Assembly: GCA_963838235.1 (NCBI GenBank)
Contig: CAWIQJ010000006.1
Span: forward strand, 620,001-684,000
From: JAFECT01 sp963838235
GTDB taxonomy: Bacteria; Pseudomonadota; Alphaproteobacteria; Caulobacterales; Caulobacteraceae
Direction of reading: 5' to 3'
Length of the DNA stretch: 64,000 nucleotides
The stretch's first letter is position 1; each line of letters begins with the position of its first letter. Below are positions 1 to 11,062 of the stretch, piece by piece. The translations under genes were made by a program, and so were the position numbers. The notes below the pieces were generated by a model. The model was not told the DNA's origin and ran no database searches. It saw only the letters and a program-made list of their open reading frames with translations.

Positions 1-941
1 GTCAGGACGAAGATCTTCGCCCGGCCCGTCGTGTGCGCCTTGATGGCGCCGGGCGCGCTCAGCACCTGACCACGACACACGTCGTCGCGCTTCAGCCCGC
101 GCAGTAGCAGCCCGACGTTCATGCCGGCCCGGGCCTCCCGAATGTTCTTCCGAAAAGCCTGCGTGCCGGTGACCACCACCTCGGCGCCGTCGTTGTTGAG
201 ACCGACGATCTCGACGCTGTCGCCGAGCTTCAGCACCCCGCGCTCGACCCGGCCGGAGACGACCGTGCCGCGGCCCGGGATGGTGTGCACGCCTTCGATC
301 GGCATCATGAACGGGCTCGCGTAATCCCGGACGGGATCCGGAATCGACGCATCGAGCGCGTCCATCAGCTCGACGATGCACCGCGCATCGGCGTGGTCCG
401 GCTCACCGCGTTGCACGGCTTCGATCGCTTTCAGCGCGCTGCCGAAGACGAAGGTGGCGTCGGCATAGCCCTGGTTGGCCAGGAGCTCGCCGATCTCCAG
501 CTGGATCAGCGCCTTCATGTCGTCCCGTTCGGACGGGTCGAGCATGTCCATCTTGTTCACGAACACGACCATGTGCCGCACATTGACCTGCCGGGCGAGC
601 AAGACGTGCTCGATGGTCTGTTTCGCCGGGCCTTGGGAGGCGTCGACGAGCAGGATCGCGCCGTCCATCTGCGACGCGCCGGTGATCATGTTCTTCACAT
701 AGTCGGCGTGACCGGGACAGTCGATGTGGGCGTAGTGCCGCTTTGCGGACTCGTATTCCACGTGCGTGGTGTTGATCGTAATGCCGCGCGACTTTTCCTC
801 AGGCGCGTTGTCGATCTGATCGAACGACAGGCCTTGTCCGCCCAGGCGCGCCGCCTGCACCTGGGTGATCGCCGAGGTGAGGGTGGTCTTGCCGTGGTCG
901 ACGTGCCCGATGGTGCCGACATTCACGTGTATCTTCGACAT
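1..941 (-). CDS. tuf: divergent elongation factor Tu paralogue (3' end outside window)
   Basis: Translational GTPase that would deliver aminoacyl-tRNA to the ribosome in the cytoplasm. Reading leftward from the ATG at 941 gives MSKIHVNVGTIGHVDHGKTT with G1 GHVDHGKT, the effector loop RGITINTTHVEY, G3 DCPGHADYVKNM, G4 NKMD and G5-region GSALKA, followed by the domain II motif GRGTVVSGRVERG. About 313 of roughly 390 residues are visible. It differs from ordinary proteobacterial EF-Tu: the N-terminus lacks the usual AKEKFERxKPHxNIGT start, and the stretch after NKMD (MLDPSERDDMKALIQLEIGELL) is unlike the usual one. It is not followed or preceded by fusA or ribosomal protein genes. The family is certain; that it is a second, specialised copy is inference from divergence and its attenuator-like leader. 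GAGTG upstream of the ATG serves as a ribosome site. Confidence 0.9.
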   Translation of the reverse strand, partial: MSKIHVNVGTIGHVDHGKTTLTSAITQVQAARLGGQGLSFDQIDNAPEEKSRGITINTTHVEYESAKRHYAHIDCPGHADYVKNMITGASQMDGAILLVDASQGPAKQTIEHVLLARQVNVRHMVVFVNKMDMLDPSERDDMKALIQLEIGELLANQGYADATFVFGSALKAIEAVQRGEPDHADARCIVELMDALDASIPDPVRDYASPFMMPIEGVHTIPGRGTVVSGRVERGVLKLGDSVEIVGLNNDGAEVVVTGTQAFRKNIREARAGMNVGLLLRGLKRDDVCRGQVLSAPGAIKAHTTGRAKIFVL

Positions 942-1056
942 TGGTTTCACTCCTGTTGGCGCCGCCGAAACCGGGCGGGCCAGGCCCGGCCTCGACGACT
1001 GATCATCGGCGCGCGCGCACCGATCGGTGGACGGCCCGCGTCGCCGCCGGCCGAAA

Positions 1057-1093
1057 GGCAAAAAGAAAGCCCGCTGGCGGGACCAGCGGGCGC
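1057..1093 (-). terminator. attenuator-type terminator in the EF-Tu leader
   Basis: Minus-strand hairpin GCCCGCTGG-tcccg-CCAGCGGGC (perfect 9-bp stem, 5-base loop, 1091-1069) followed by TTTCTTTTT. It stands about 115 bases before the EF-Tu ATG and so must be read through for EF-Tu expression if transcription starts upstream. Between the leader peptide and this hairpin lies another inverted repeat (GTCCCC...GGGGAC, about 1124-1148) and further GGGAC/GTCCC segments that could form alternative pairings. Confidence 0.65.
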
Positions 1094-1148
1094 GATAGAG
1101 GCGTCCCGGGCGTCCCTTGCGGGTCCCCGGGCGGAAAGCGCGGGGACG

Positions 1149-1235
1149 TCAGCGTTCGAACGACCATGCGGCCGCATCGCGCGGCGCAACTGCGCCCGCG
1201 GTCTCTGCGGCGGCGAGGTTCAGCGTGCGAACCAT
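1149..1235 (-). CDS. putative 28-residue leader peptide of the EF-Tu gene
   Basis: A short open frame on the minus strand starts at ATG 1235 and ends at TGA 1149-1151. A good ribosome site (GAAGGGAG) lies about six bases before the ATG. The peptide begins MVRTLNLAAAETAG and ends AAAWSFER. It sits between two intrinsic terminators and ends about 58 bases before the second one, which is the layout of a translation-coupled attenuator. It has no run of one amino acid such as those in trp or his leaders, so the sensed signal would be something else, for example ribosome stalling by a drug. Existence of the peptide is inferred from start, ribosome site and position only. Confidence 0.4.
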   Translation of the reverse strand: MVRTLNLAAAETAGAVAPRDAAAWSFER

Positions 1236-1271
1236 GGCGGACTCCCTTCGATGCGGCTCGAAGCCGCGCAA

Positions 1272-1304
1272 GAAAAAACCCTGGAGGCGAAGGCCTTCCA
1301 GGGT
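1272..1304 (-). terminator. Rho-independent terminator upstream of the EF-Tu leader peptide
   Basis: Minus-strand hairpin with arms ACCCTGGA and TCCAGGGT around a GC-rich loop, followed directly by six T residues. It lies after the hydantoinase operon and before the leader peptide, so it may end the upstream operon, or, if the 1465-1493 promoter is real, be a first conditional terminator inside the EF-Tu leader. Confidence 0.7.
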
Positions 1305-1464
1305 CCAAACGGTCCGAGAGAGGCCTACGCCCCTCGCTACGAGAGACGCGTCAGAGGGGCGCGCGCACATCTGCGCACGGCTCGGCCGAAGCCGCCGCGC
1401 AGATCGCTGCAAATCCAAACTCAGACCGGATCATCCGTCGCATCCCGATAGAAACGAGGACGCG

Positions 1465-1493
1465 GACATAAGCCTACTGGCGTCGGAATTCAA
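1465..1493 (-). promoter_or_regulatory. candidate sigma-70 type promoter for the EF-Tu leader
   Basis: On the minus strand TTGAAT (1493-1488) is separated by exactly 17 bases from TATGTC (1470-1465). If used, the transcript would carry a leader of about 500 bases before the EF-Tu start codon. The match to a consensus is moderate and this is pattern recognition only. Confidence 0.35.
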
Positions 1494-1548
1494 GTTCCGG
1501 ACCCCGTAGCGCCTTCTTGGCCTTCTCCCTCTGGGAGAAGGACGCTGT

Positions 1549-2097
1549 TCAATCACCCTGTGGCTCAGGCTCAAACGTCCCGCCGCGCAGCAGTCCCAGC
1601 ACCTCCTGCAACACCGCCACCATGGTATGGCCGTCTCCCGTGCGTGCGGCCTGCGCCAGCCGGTCGTTGACCAGCGCCTTGGCGAACAAGTGTCCGGCCG
1701 GGCCGGGGACGGCCAGCAAGCATGGAACCGCCTGCAGGATCAGGCTCGCGAGATAGAGCAGGAATTTCTTGTTGAGCACGCAGCCGTCGGGACCGTCGAC
1801 GACGAACTTGACGCCCTTCGTCGTGCGGTACTGCGCCGGTATGTCCTCGGTCTCCTCGACGATGAGGACGCCGCTGCGATCTGGACGCCAGCTGTCGTCG
1901 AGGTCCGGGAACATCCGCCAGCCACAATAGAAGTCGCGGCACAGTTTCGGCCGCTTACGGTAGATCGTGCAGCCGGCGCCTTCGACGCAGTGCTCGCACA
2001 GGACGCCGGCGGCCTTGACCAGGCCCTTCGTCCGGATCGGCGGCACGCGGCAGCAGACCGTGCATTGACCGCATTTTCGACCGGTCACGACCTTCAT
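1549..2097 (-). CDS. YkgJ-family cysteine cluster (zinc/iron-chelating domain) protein
   Basis: 182 residues. The N-terminus carries a cysteine cluster of the YkgJ/Fe-S oxidoreductase-like class: CGQCTVCC near residues 9-16, CEHC, GAGC and CRDFYCGW, spaced as in proteins that chelate zinc or iron. The rest is alpha-helical with no recognised enzymatic motif. The ATG overlaps the stop of the hydantoinase B gene by four bases (ATGA), so it is the last gene of that operon and probably co-translated. Substrate and role are unknown; members of this family are annotated only as metal-binding. Confidence 0.75.
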   Translation of the reverse strand: MKVVTGRKCGQCTVCCRVPPIRTKGLVKAAGVLCEHCVEGAGCTIYRKRPKLCRDFYCGWRMFPDLDDSWRPDRSGVLIVEETEDIPAQYRTTKGVKFVVDGPDGCVLNKKFLLYLASLILQAVPCLLAVPGPAGHLFAKALVNDRLAQAARTGDGHTMVAVLQEVLGLLRGGTFEPEPQGD

Positions 2098-3393
2098 GAC
2101 TTGCCAAAGCCGCCGCCGCCGGGGGTTTCGATGACGAAGGCGTCTCCCGCGTCGAGTTCGACCGTCGCCGTGCCGCTGAGCGGCTCGATGGCTCCATCCT
2201 TGCGCTCGATGCGGTTGACGCCCACCGCTCCCGGCGCGCCGCCGCCCAGGCCGAAGGGCGGGACGCGGCGGCGGTTGGACAGGATCGCGGCGGTCATGGG
2301 CGCAAGGAACCTCACGCGCCGCACCGTCCCGTCGCCGCCGTGGTGACGGCCTTTGCCGCCCGAACCGCGCCGGATCGAGAATTCCTCCAGCAGCACCGGG
2401 AAGCGCAACTCCAGCACTTCCGGGTCGGTCAGGCGTGAGTTGGTCATGTGGCACTGCACCGCGCTGGTGCCGTCGAAGTCCGGGCCCGCGCCCGAGCCGC
2501 CGCAGATGGTCTCGTAATACTGCAGCCGGTCGTCGCCGAAGGTGAAGTTGCTCATGGTGCCGTAGGAGGCGGCCAGCACGCCCAGGGCGCCGTAGAGCGT
2601 GTCGACCACCACCTGGCTGGTCTCGACATTGCCCGCGACCACAGCAGCGGGATAACGCGGGTTCAGCATCGAACCTTCCGGCACGATCAGCTCGATCGGC
2701 TTCAGACACCCGTCGTTCAACGGAATCGCATCGTCGACCAGGGTGCGGAAGACGTAGAGCGTCGCCGCCCGCGTCACCGCCAGAGGCGCGTTGAAGTTGG
2801 TGGGCAGCTGGTCGCTCGTCCCGGTGAAATCGACGGTTGCGGACCGCGCCGCGCGATCGACCGAAATCGTCACCCGGATCACGGCGCCGTTGTCGAGCTC
2901 ATAGGCGAACGACCCGTCCTTCAGCACGTCGATGACGCGGCGGACCTGTTCCTCGGCATTGTCCTGGACGTGGCCCATATAGGCGTCGACGGTCTCGCGG
3001 CCGAACTGGGCGACCATGCGCTTCAGCTCGGCGATCCCCTTGGCGCAGGCGGCGATCTGGGCCTTCAGGTCGGCGAGGTTCTGGTCCGGGTTGCGCGCGG
3101 GCCACTTGCCCGAACCCAGCAAGGCGCGCGTCTCCGCCTCGCGCAGCCGGCCCTGTTCCACCAGCAGGAAGTTGTCGATGAGGATGCCTTCCTCCTCGAC
3201 CGTATGGCTCTCCGACGGCATGGAGCCCGGGGTGATGCCGCCGATGTCGGCCTGGTGGCCGCGTGCCGCGACCCAGAAGGCGGGCTTGTCGTCGCCTTCC
3301 AGGAAGGCCGGCGCAATGACCGTGACATCCGGCAGGTGGGTGCCGCCGTTGTAAGGCGCGTTCAGCATATAGACGTCGCCGGGCCGCACCGTG

Positions 3394-5690
<2,297 letters not shown>

Positions 5691-5694
<4 letters not shown>

Positions 5695-6026
5695 CGGGAG
5701 CCTTTGTCGGGGCCACACTTGAAGTCCCGCATGACGGGGCGATTGTCGTTGAAAAGCTCAGTGCAGCGAACTTCATAACGCACGTCGCAATGGTCGCCGA
5801 CGTTCGGGAGAGAGTCCTCCTTCGGCGCCAAGCTGACAGCATAGAGATCCAGTTTTCGGCCGTCCGACGTGCGAACAGTCACAGTATGCAGGAATTCGAT
5901 CAGCCCTGAACCGCAGCACGCGCGCTTGACCGCGACAATTTCCACACCCTTCAACTGCTGCACGGAGCTGTCGCGCGACGTCAGGAGTGTGCAGGTCGCG
6001 GCGGCAGCGAGCAGAATCCTTATCAT
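5691..6026 (-). CDS. small secreted protein of unknown function
   Basis: 111 residues starting MIRILLAAAATCTLLTS, a signal-peptide-like N-terminus; the cysteine at residue 12 is not in a clear lipobox. The mature part has paired cysteines (RACCGSG, DHCDVRYEVRCTEL, FKCG), suggesting disulfides in the periplasm. The gene lies ten bases after the ThDP enzyme stop and overlaps the next start, so it is an operon member. No family recognised. Confidence 0.6.
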
Positions 6027-6036
6027 CAGGTTTGTC

Positions 6037-7695
6037 CTACGTCCGGCCGGCACGCAGTTGGGTGATCGTTCGGCCCGGCGCGATCTGTTCCACGTCGGTC
6101 TTCAGGTGGATCAGCGCGGCCTTGCCGGCCTTGCGCGCAGCGTCGAAGGCGGCGGGGAAATCCTCGGTGCGCTCGACCGTGGTCGCCCAGGCGCCGAAGG
6201 CCTTGGCATAGGCGGCGAAGTCGGGGTTGTGCAGGTCGGTGGCGATGATGCGGCCGGGATAGTCGCGCTCCTGGTGCATGCGGATGGTGCCGTAGGAGCC
6301 GTTGTCCACCACGATGGTCACCACCGCGGCGCCGTACTGCACGGCGGTCGCCATTTCCTGCGCGGTCATCAGGAAGTCGCCGTCGCCGCAGAAGCACACA
6401 ACCTCGCGCTCGGGCGCCACGATTTTGGCTGCGATCGCCGCGGGAAAGCCGTAGCCCATGGCGCCGGACGTCGGCGCCAGTTGCGAGCGGAACATGTGCC
6501 GCTTGTCGAATCGGTGCAGCCACGCGGCGAAGTTACCGGCGCCGTTGCACAGGATCGCATCGCGCGGGAGGACGGCCGCCATATGTGCGACGACCTCGGA
6601 GAGATTGACCGCGGCGTCGACGGCGATGGGCGCGGTGAAGGTTTCGTAGTCGTCGTGGGCGGCCTTGGCGTGGTAGGCCCAGGAGCGTCCCGGCTTCAGT
6701 GTTGCGAGCGCGACGGCGGCGGGCGCGACGTCGGCGACGGCGGACAGGGCGGTCGGCCATACACGGCCGAGCTCTTCGGGGCCGGGATGGATGTGAATCA
6801 GCGTCTGCGCGGTCTTCACCGGATCGAGCAGGGTGTAGCCCTGTGTCGGGTTCTCACCCAGGCGCGCGCCGAGCGCTATGATCAGGTCGGCGTCCTTCAC
6901 CCGCTGCGACATCTTCGGGTTTTGGCCCAGGCCCAGGTCGCCGGCGAAGCTCGGATGATCGTTGTCGATCAGATCCTTGCGCCGGAACGATAACAGCGTC
7001 GGCAGGCCGATCTCGCCGATCCATCCGCTCAGCGCCGCGAGCGATTTCGTGGTCCAGCCGGAGCCGCCGAGGATCATCACCGGACGTTCGGCTTTCGCGA
7101 GGCGTTCGCCGATCGCAGCCAGGGTGTCGGGATCGAGCCCTGCGCGCGCGACCGGTTGCGCCGTCGGCGCCGGTCCCACGACCGTCTCGGTCAGCATGTC
7201 TTCCGGCAAGGCCAGCACGACTGGACCCTGGCGTCCTTGCAGGGCGGTCGCGAACGCGCGGCCCACGAACTCGACCACGCGACCGGCCTCGTCGATCTCG
7301 GCGGCCCATTTGGCGATCGGTCCGAACGCGGCGGCGTAGTCGACTTCCTGGAAGGCGCCGCGGCCCTTGTCGCCGCGCGCGACCTGACCCACGAACATGA
7401 TCATCGGCGTGGAGTCCTGCTGCGCGGTGTGCACCCCGATGGAGCCGTGGGTCGCGCCCGGCCCGCGCGTCACCATGCAGATGCCCGGCCGCCCGGTCAG
7501 CTTGCCGTAGGCCTCGGCCATGTTGGCGGCGCCCGCCTCGTGTCGGCAGGCGATGACCTTGATGCGGTCGCGCACGTCGGCCAGGGCGTCCAGCAGCGCC
7601 AGATAGCTCTCGCCCGGCACGCAAAAGACGTGGTCGACCCCGTGGGCCAGCAAGGCGTCGACGAGGCGGCGCGCGGCCGTGGTCTGGGCGGTCAT
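6037..7695 (-). CDS. thiamine diphosphate-dependent enzyme (acetolactate synthase-like)
   Basis: 552 residues with the three-domain ThDP decarboxylase/synthase layout: N-terminal pyrimidine-binding domain with the catalytic Glu in ACRHEAGAANMAEAYGKLTG, a central domain, and a C-terminal PP-binding domain with GDGDFLMTAQE through VVDNGSYGTIR (GDG...DN ThDP/Mg motif). It resembles the large-subunit IlvB superfamily, but no regulatory small subunit is nearby and the context is a hydantoinase-type operon, so it is more likely a catabolic 2-oxo acid decarboxylase/lyase than biosynthetic acetolactate synthase. The ATG at 7695 is chosen because similarity starts there (AARRLVDALLAHGVDHVFCV). Confidence 0.85.
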   Translation of the reverse strand: MTAQTTAARRLVDALLAHGVDHVFCVPGESYLALLDALADVRDRIKVIACRHEAGAANMAEAYGKLTGRPGICMVTRGPGATHGSIGVHTAQQDSTPMIMFVGQVARGDKGRGAFQEVDYAAAFGPIAKWAAEIDEAGRVVEFVGRAFATALQGRQGPVVLALPEDMLTETVVGPAPTAQPVARAGLDPDTLAAIGERLAKAERPVMILGGSGWTTKSLAALSGWIGEIGLPTLLSFRRKDLIDNDHPSFAGDLGLGQNPKMSQRVKDADLIIALGARLGENPTQGYTLLDPVKTAQTLIHIHPGPEELGRVWPTALSAVADVAPAAVALATLKPGRSWAYHAKAAHDDYETFTAPIAVDAAVNLSEVVAHMAAVLPRDAILCNGAGNFAAWLHRFDKRHMFRSQLAPTSGAMGYGFPAAIAAKIVAPEREVVCFCGDGDFLMTAQEMATAVQYGAAVVTIVVDNGSYGTIRMHQERDYPGRIIATDLHNPDFAAYAKAFGAWATTVERTEDFPAAFDAARKAGKAALIHLKTDVEQIAPGRTITQLRAGRT

Positions 7696-7827
7696 CGGAT
7701 CCCCGGCAGGAAGGAGAGGCGGATTTAGTCCGCCCGACCTCGGCGGGTCAAACCGGGCGAAGGGGAACGGACGTCCGGACGCGACGTTCTGGCAACGGAC
7801 CAAAAGAGCCTTTGGCTGGAGGCTGCG

Positions 7828-8001
7828 ATGTTGAAGTGGGCTGTGCTTTTCCTGGCGCTCGCGGTGGGCGCCGGAGTCCTGGGGTTCACCACCGTGTCCG
7901 GCGACGCCCATCTGCTCGCCCGGATCATGGTTCTCCCCTGCCTGAGCGCCTTCCTGATCTTCCTGGCCCTGAGGTTCGGGACCGAACAGACTTCGCGCTA
8001 A
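7828..8001 (+). CDS. DUF1328-like small membrane protein
   Basis: 57 residues, MLKWAVLFLALAVGAGVLGF followed by a second hydrophobic segment (LLARIMVLPCLSAFLIFLAL), that is two short transmembrane helices as in the DUF1328 (YtjA) family. A GGAGG ribosome site precedes the ATG by about five bases. It converges with the CoA-transferase gene and the two stop codons overlap. Function unknown; membrane location inferred. Confidence 0.6.
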   Translation: MLKWAVLFLALAVGAGVLGFTTVSGDAHLLARIMVLPCLSAFLIFLALRFGTEQTSR

Positions 8002-9236
8002 ATCGCGCCTGCCGCTTTGAGGCCCTCAATCTCCTCCTCCGTCAGCCCCAGCCTCTCCCCGAGCACCGCGTCCGTGTCCGCCCCCATGGCCGGCGGCGCT
8101 GACCGATAGGTTGTCGGCGTCTTCGACATCCGGATCGGGTTGGCCACGGTGCGGACCGGGCGGTCGAGGTCGGCGCGGGTCTGTTCGACCACCAGGCCTC
8201 GGGCGACCGCCTGGGGTTCGGCGAAGACCTGGTCGATGGTGTTGATCGGCCCGCAGGGCACGCCGGCGGTCTCCAGCCGGTCCATCCAGGCGTGCTTGTC
8301 GGAGGTCCCCAGCCGCGCCTCGATCCGGGCCTTCAGCGCCACGCGATGCTCGACCCTCAGCGCATTGGTCAGAAAGCGCGGGTCGTCGGCCAGTGCGGCG
8401 TCTCCCAGGGCGCCGGCCAGGGCTCGGAACTGGGCTTCGTTGCCGACGGCGATGACCAGCAGGCCGTCCTTGGCCGCGAACGGCTGATAGGGCGCGAGGT
8501 TCGGGTGCGCGTTGCCCATCCGCATGGGCGCCTGGCCCGAGGCGAAGTAGTTGGCCGCTTGGTTGGCCAGCATGGCCGCCTGGACGTCGAACAGGGCCAG
8601 GTCGATATGCTGGCCCTCTCCCGTCGCGCGGACGTGCAGCAGGGCCGCCAGGATGGCGTTGGCGGCGTAGAGGCCGGTGAACAGGTCGGCCACCGCCACG
8701 CCCACCTTCATCGGCTCGGCGCCGGGCGCCCCGTCCGGCTGGCCGGTGACCGACATCAGCCCGCCCATGGCCTGGATCATGTAGTCGTAGCCGGCGCGGC
8801 CCGCGTAGGGCCCGGTTTGGCCGAAGCCGGTGATCGAGCAATAGACCAGCTTCGGATTGAGGGCGGCCAGGCTCGGATAGTCGAGGCGGTACTTGGCCAG
8901 GCCCCCGGTTTTGAAATTCTCAACCACCGCGTCGGCCTTAGCTGCCAGCTTGCGCAGCAGCGCCGCGCCCTCCGGCCTGGCCATGTCGACGGTGACCGAA
9001 CGCTTGTTGCGGTTGGCGCAGAAGTAATAGGCGGCGTCGGCCGGTTCGCCGTCCGCGCCTTCGGCGAAGGGGGGGCCCCAGGCCCGGGTGTCGTCGCCGG
9101 CCCCCGGCCGCTCGATCTTGATCACCTCGGCCCCGAGGTCGCCCAACAACTGCGTGGTCCACGGCCCGGCCAGCACCCGGGACAGGTCGAGCACGGTCAC
9201 CCCGTGGAGCGGTCCGGTCGGAGAAGCCTGGGTCAT
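7998..9236 (-). CDS. CaiB/BaiF-family CoA-transferase, probably glutarate CoA-transferase
   Basis: 412 residues, class III CoA-transferase: N-terminus LHGVTVLDLSRVLAGPWTTQ, LLGDLGAEVIKIERPGAGDD, NRNKRSVTVDM and the catalytic-aspartate region KVGVAVADLFTGLYAANAIL. These enzymes move CoA between carboxylic acids in the cytoplasm. It is divergent from and 0.4 kb from glutaryl-CoA dehydrogenase, the arrangement expected for a SUGCT-type enzyme that activates glutarate during lysine/tryptophan catabolism. Family is clear; the glutarate assignment rests on context. Confidence 0.85.
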   Translation of the reverse strand: MTQASPTGPLHGVTVLDLSRVLAGPWTTQLLGDLGAEVIKIERPGAGDDTRAWGPPFAEGADGEPADAAYYFCANRNKRSVTVDMARPEGAALLRKLAAKADAVVENFKTGGLAKYRLDYPSLAALNPKLVYCSITGFGQTGPYAGRAGYDYMIQAMGGLMSVTGQPDGAPGAEPMKVGVAVADLFTGLYAANAILAALLHVRATGEGQHIDLALFDVQAAMLANQAANYFASGQAPMRMGNAHPNLAPYQPFAAKDGLLVIAVGNEAQFRALAGALGDAALADDPRFLTNALRVEHRVALKARIEARLGTSDKHAWMDRLETAGVPCGPINTIDQVFAEPQAVARGLVVEQTRADLDRPVRTVANPIRMSKTPTTYRSAPPAMGADTDAVLGERLGLTEEEIEGLKAAGAI

Positions 9237-9255
9237 GGGCGGGTCTGGCTCGGGC

Positions 9256-9522
9256 TCAGAGCCCCGGGTCGAACGCGCCGGCCCGGCGCATGCGCTCCTC
9301 GCGCGCGGTCAGGGCGCGGCCGTTCAACTCGGCGGCCATGCCTCGCACCCGGTCCGACGCGGCGGTCTTGCAAACCCCCGGCACGAAGGCGTGGAGATAG
9401 GCCATCATACTGGCCTTGAAGAGCCGCCAGCCGTATTTCGACGCCGCCCCGAAATGCTCGCCGTAGCTCTCGCCCACCTCCTTGGGGTGGTCCACGAACA
9501 GGCGTGAAAGGATATTCGGCAT
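9256..9522 (-). CDS. DUF6356-like small protein
   Basis: 88 residues from ATG 9522 (a GTG six bases upstream is an alternative). The sequence LFVDHPKEVGESYGEHFGAA followed by a hydrophobic stretch around MMAYLHAFVPGVC matches the small alphaproteobacterial DUF6356 family. It lies between the glutarate CoA-transferase and glutaryl-CoA dehydrogenase, 19 bases upstream of the transferase on the same strand, hence probably cotranscribed. Function unknown. Confidence 0.55.
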   Translation of the reverse strand: MPNILSRLFVDHPKEVGESYGEHFGAASKYGWRLFKASMMAYLHAFVPGVCKTAASDRVRGMAAELNGRALTAREERMRRAGAFDPGL

Positions 9523-9662
9523 CGACACGCTCTCCGGGCGCTTTCCCCGACAAGGTCTACCGGACCCGGCTAAAATCCCGTAGACGCTCGCCCCGCTGAG
9601 AACTCACTCCTATCACGCACCGCCGCCCCCTGAACATGCGGCGCCCCGCCAGAGGTCCCCCC

Positions 9663-10856
9663 ATGCCGCTCGACGCCGGCCGCACCCCCGCAAAGACCTT
9701 CCGTTGGGAAGACCCCCTGGACCTCGAGGCCCGCCTCACCGACGAGGAGCGGATGATCCGCGACGCCGCCCGGGCCTACGCCCAGGACAAGCTCCTCCCG
9801 CGGGTGGTCTCCGCCTTCGCCGAGGAGCGGTTCGACCGCGAGATCATGACCGAACTGGGGGCGCTCGGCTTTCTGGGCTCCATGCTGCCGGAACAGTACG
9901 GCGGCTCGGAGGTGAGCCACGTCGCCTACGGCCTCACCGCCATGGAGATCGAAGCGGTCGACAGCGGTTACCGCTCGGCGATGAGCGTGCAGTCGTCGCT
10001 GTCGATGTATCCGATCTACGCCTTCGGTACGGAGGAGCAGAAAATGCGCTTCCTGCCCAGGATGGCGCGCGCGGACCTGATCGGCTGTTTCGGCCTGACC
10101 GAGTCGGACGGCGGCTCCGACCCGGGTTCGATGAAGACCAAGGCCGAGAAGGTCGCGGGCGGTTACAAGCTGAACGGATCGAAGTTCTGGATCACCAATT
10201 CGCCGATCTGCGACCTCGCGGTGGTGTGGGCCAAGCTCGACGGCGAGATCCGCGGCTTCATCGTCGAACGCGGCATGGCCGGATTCTCCACCAACAAGAT
10301 CGAAGGCAAGCTGTCGCTGCGCGCCTCGGTCACCGGCGACATCGGCTTGAACGACGTTCTGGTTCCAGAGGAGAACCTGCTGCCCGGCGCCAAGGGCCTG
10401 TCGGGGCCGTTCTCGTGCCTGAACAAGGCGCGTTACGGTATCTCCTGGGGCGCCATGGGCGCGGCGCGCGACTGTTTCCACCGTGCGCGTGACTATACCT
10501 CGGAGCGCATGCTGTTCGGCCGTCCGCTGTCGGGCCGCCAACTGGTGCAGAAGAAGCTCGCCGACATGATGACCGACATCGCGCTCGGTCTCGAAGGCGC
10601 CTATGCGCTGGGCCGCTTGCTCGACGAAGGCGCGTTTGTCCCGCAGGCGATCTCGATGATGAAGCGCAACAACTGCGGCAAGGCGCTGGCCATCGCCCGC
10701 GAAGCCCGCGACATGCATGGCGGCGCCGGCATCACCGGCGAACACCACGTCATGCGCCACGCGATGAACCTGGAAACCGTCAACACCTACGAAGGCGCAC
10801 ACGACGTCCACGCGTTGATTCTGGGCCGCGCGATCACAGGACAGAACGCGTTTTAG
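9663..10856 (+). CDS. gcdH: glutaryl-CoA dehydrogenase
   Basis: 397-residue acyl-CoA dehydrogenase that oxidatively decarboxylates glutaryl-CoA to crotonyl-CoA using FAD. Signatures: GCFGLTESDGGSDPGSMKT (FAD/substrate motif), GSKFWITNSPICDLAVVWAK, and the C-terminal MHGGAGITGEHHVMRHAMNL with the catalytic Glu in NTYEGAHDVHALILGRAITG; the last two are characteristic of GcdH rather than other family members. Start ATG 9663 (MPLDAGRTPAKTFRWEDPLD) is the usual length. Divergent CoA-transferase and DUF6356 genes complete a small glutarate module. Confidence 0.93.
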   Translation: MPLDAGRTPAKTFRWEDPLDLEARLTDEERMIRDAARAYAQDKLLPRVVSAFAEERFDREIMTELGALGFLGSMLPEQYGGSEVSHVAYGLTAMEIEAVDSGYRSAMSVQSSLSMYPIYAFGTEEQKMRFLPRMARADLIGCFGLTESDGGSDPGSMKTKAEKVAGGYKLNGSKFWITNSPICDLAVVWAKLDGEIRGFIVERGMAGFSTNKIEGKLSLRASVTGDIGLNDVLVPEENLLPGAKGLSGPFSCLNKARYGISWGAMGAARDCFHRARDYTSERMLFGRPLSGRQLVQKKLADMMTDIALGLEGAYALGRLLDEGAFVPQAISMMKRNNCGKALAIAREARDMHGGAGITGEHHVMRHAMNLETVNTYEGAHDVHALILGRAITGQNAF

Positions 10857-11062
10857 ACCTCCACCGTTTTCGGCAGAAAACGGGGGAGGGGGACCGTGCG
10901 CAGCGCGCACGGTGGAGGGGGCGGCTACCGCGCCTCGCAAAATCCATCGGATGGCGTCTCGCGGTCAACGCGCGTTCCACGTTGCGCCTGAGGTCGCCCC
11001 CTCCACCACGCGATTCGCGCGCGGTCCCCCTCCTCCGAACGCTGCCGCTTTTCGGGTGAGGT
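10857..11062. repeat. palindromic GC-rich intergenic repeat, copy A
   Basis: About 200 bases made of two inverted outer arms. The left arm holds CTCCACCGTTTTCGGCAGAA, a GGGGGAGGGGGACC block and a GGTGGAGGGGG block; the right arm reads CGCCCCCTCCACC...GGTCCCCCTCC. A ~75-base core separates them. Copies B (12,870), C (half, 18,183) and D (28,015) share this design, and copies A and D also share core words (ATCCATCGGATGG / ATTCATCCGACGG; GCGCCTGAGG). Lies at gene 3' ends and may act as a bidirectional terminator. Confidence 0.8.

Noticed and set aside
285..1451. A 388-codon open frame on the plus strand
   Set aside because: It is antisense to the EF-Tu gene and its leader; composition (His/Arg/Val rich) is that of a GC-rich shadow frame and no motif is seen.
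6037..7695. Biosynthetic acetolactate synthase (ilvB)
   Set aside because: No small subunit gene and the operon partners are hydantoinase-type; kept as generic ThDP enzyme.
9570..10940. A 456-codon minus-strand frame
   Set aside because: Antisense of gcdH; shadow composition.
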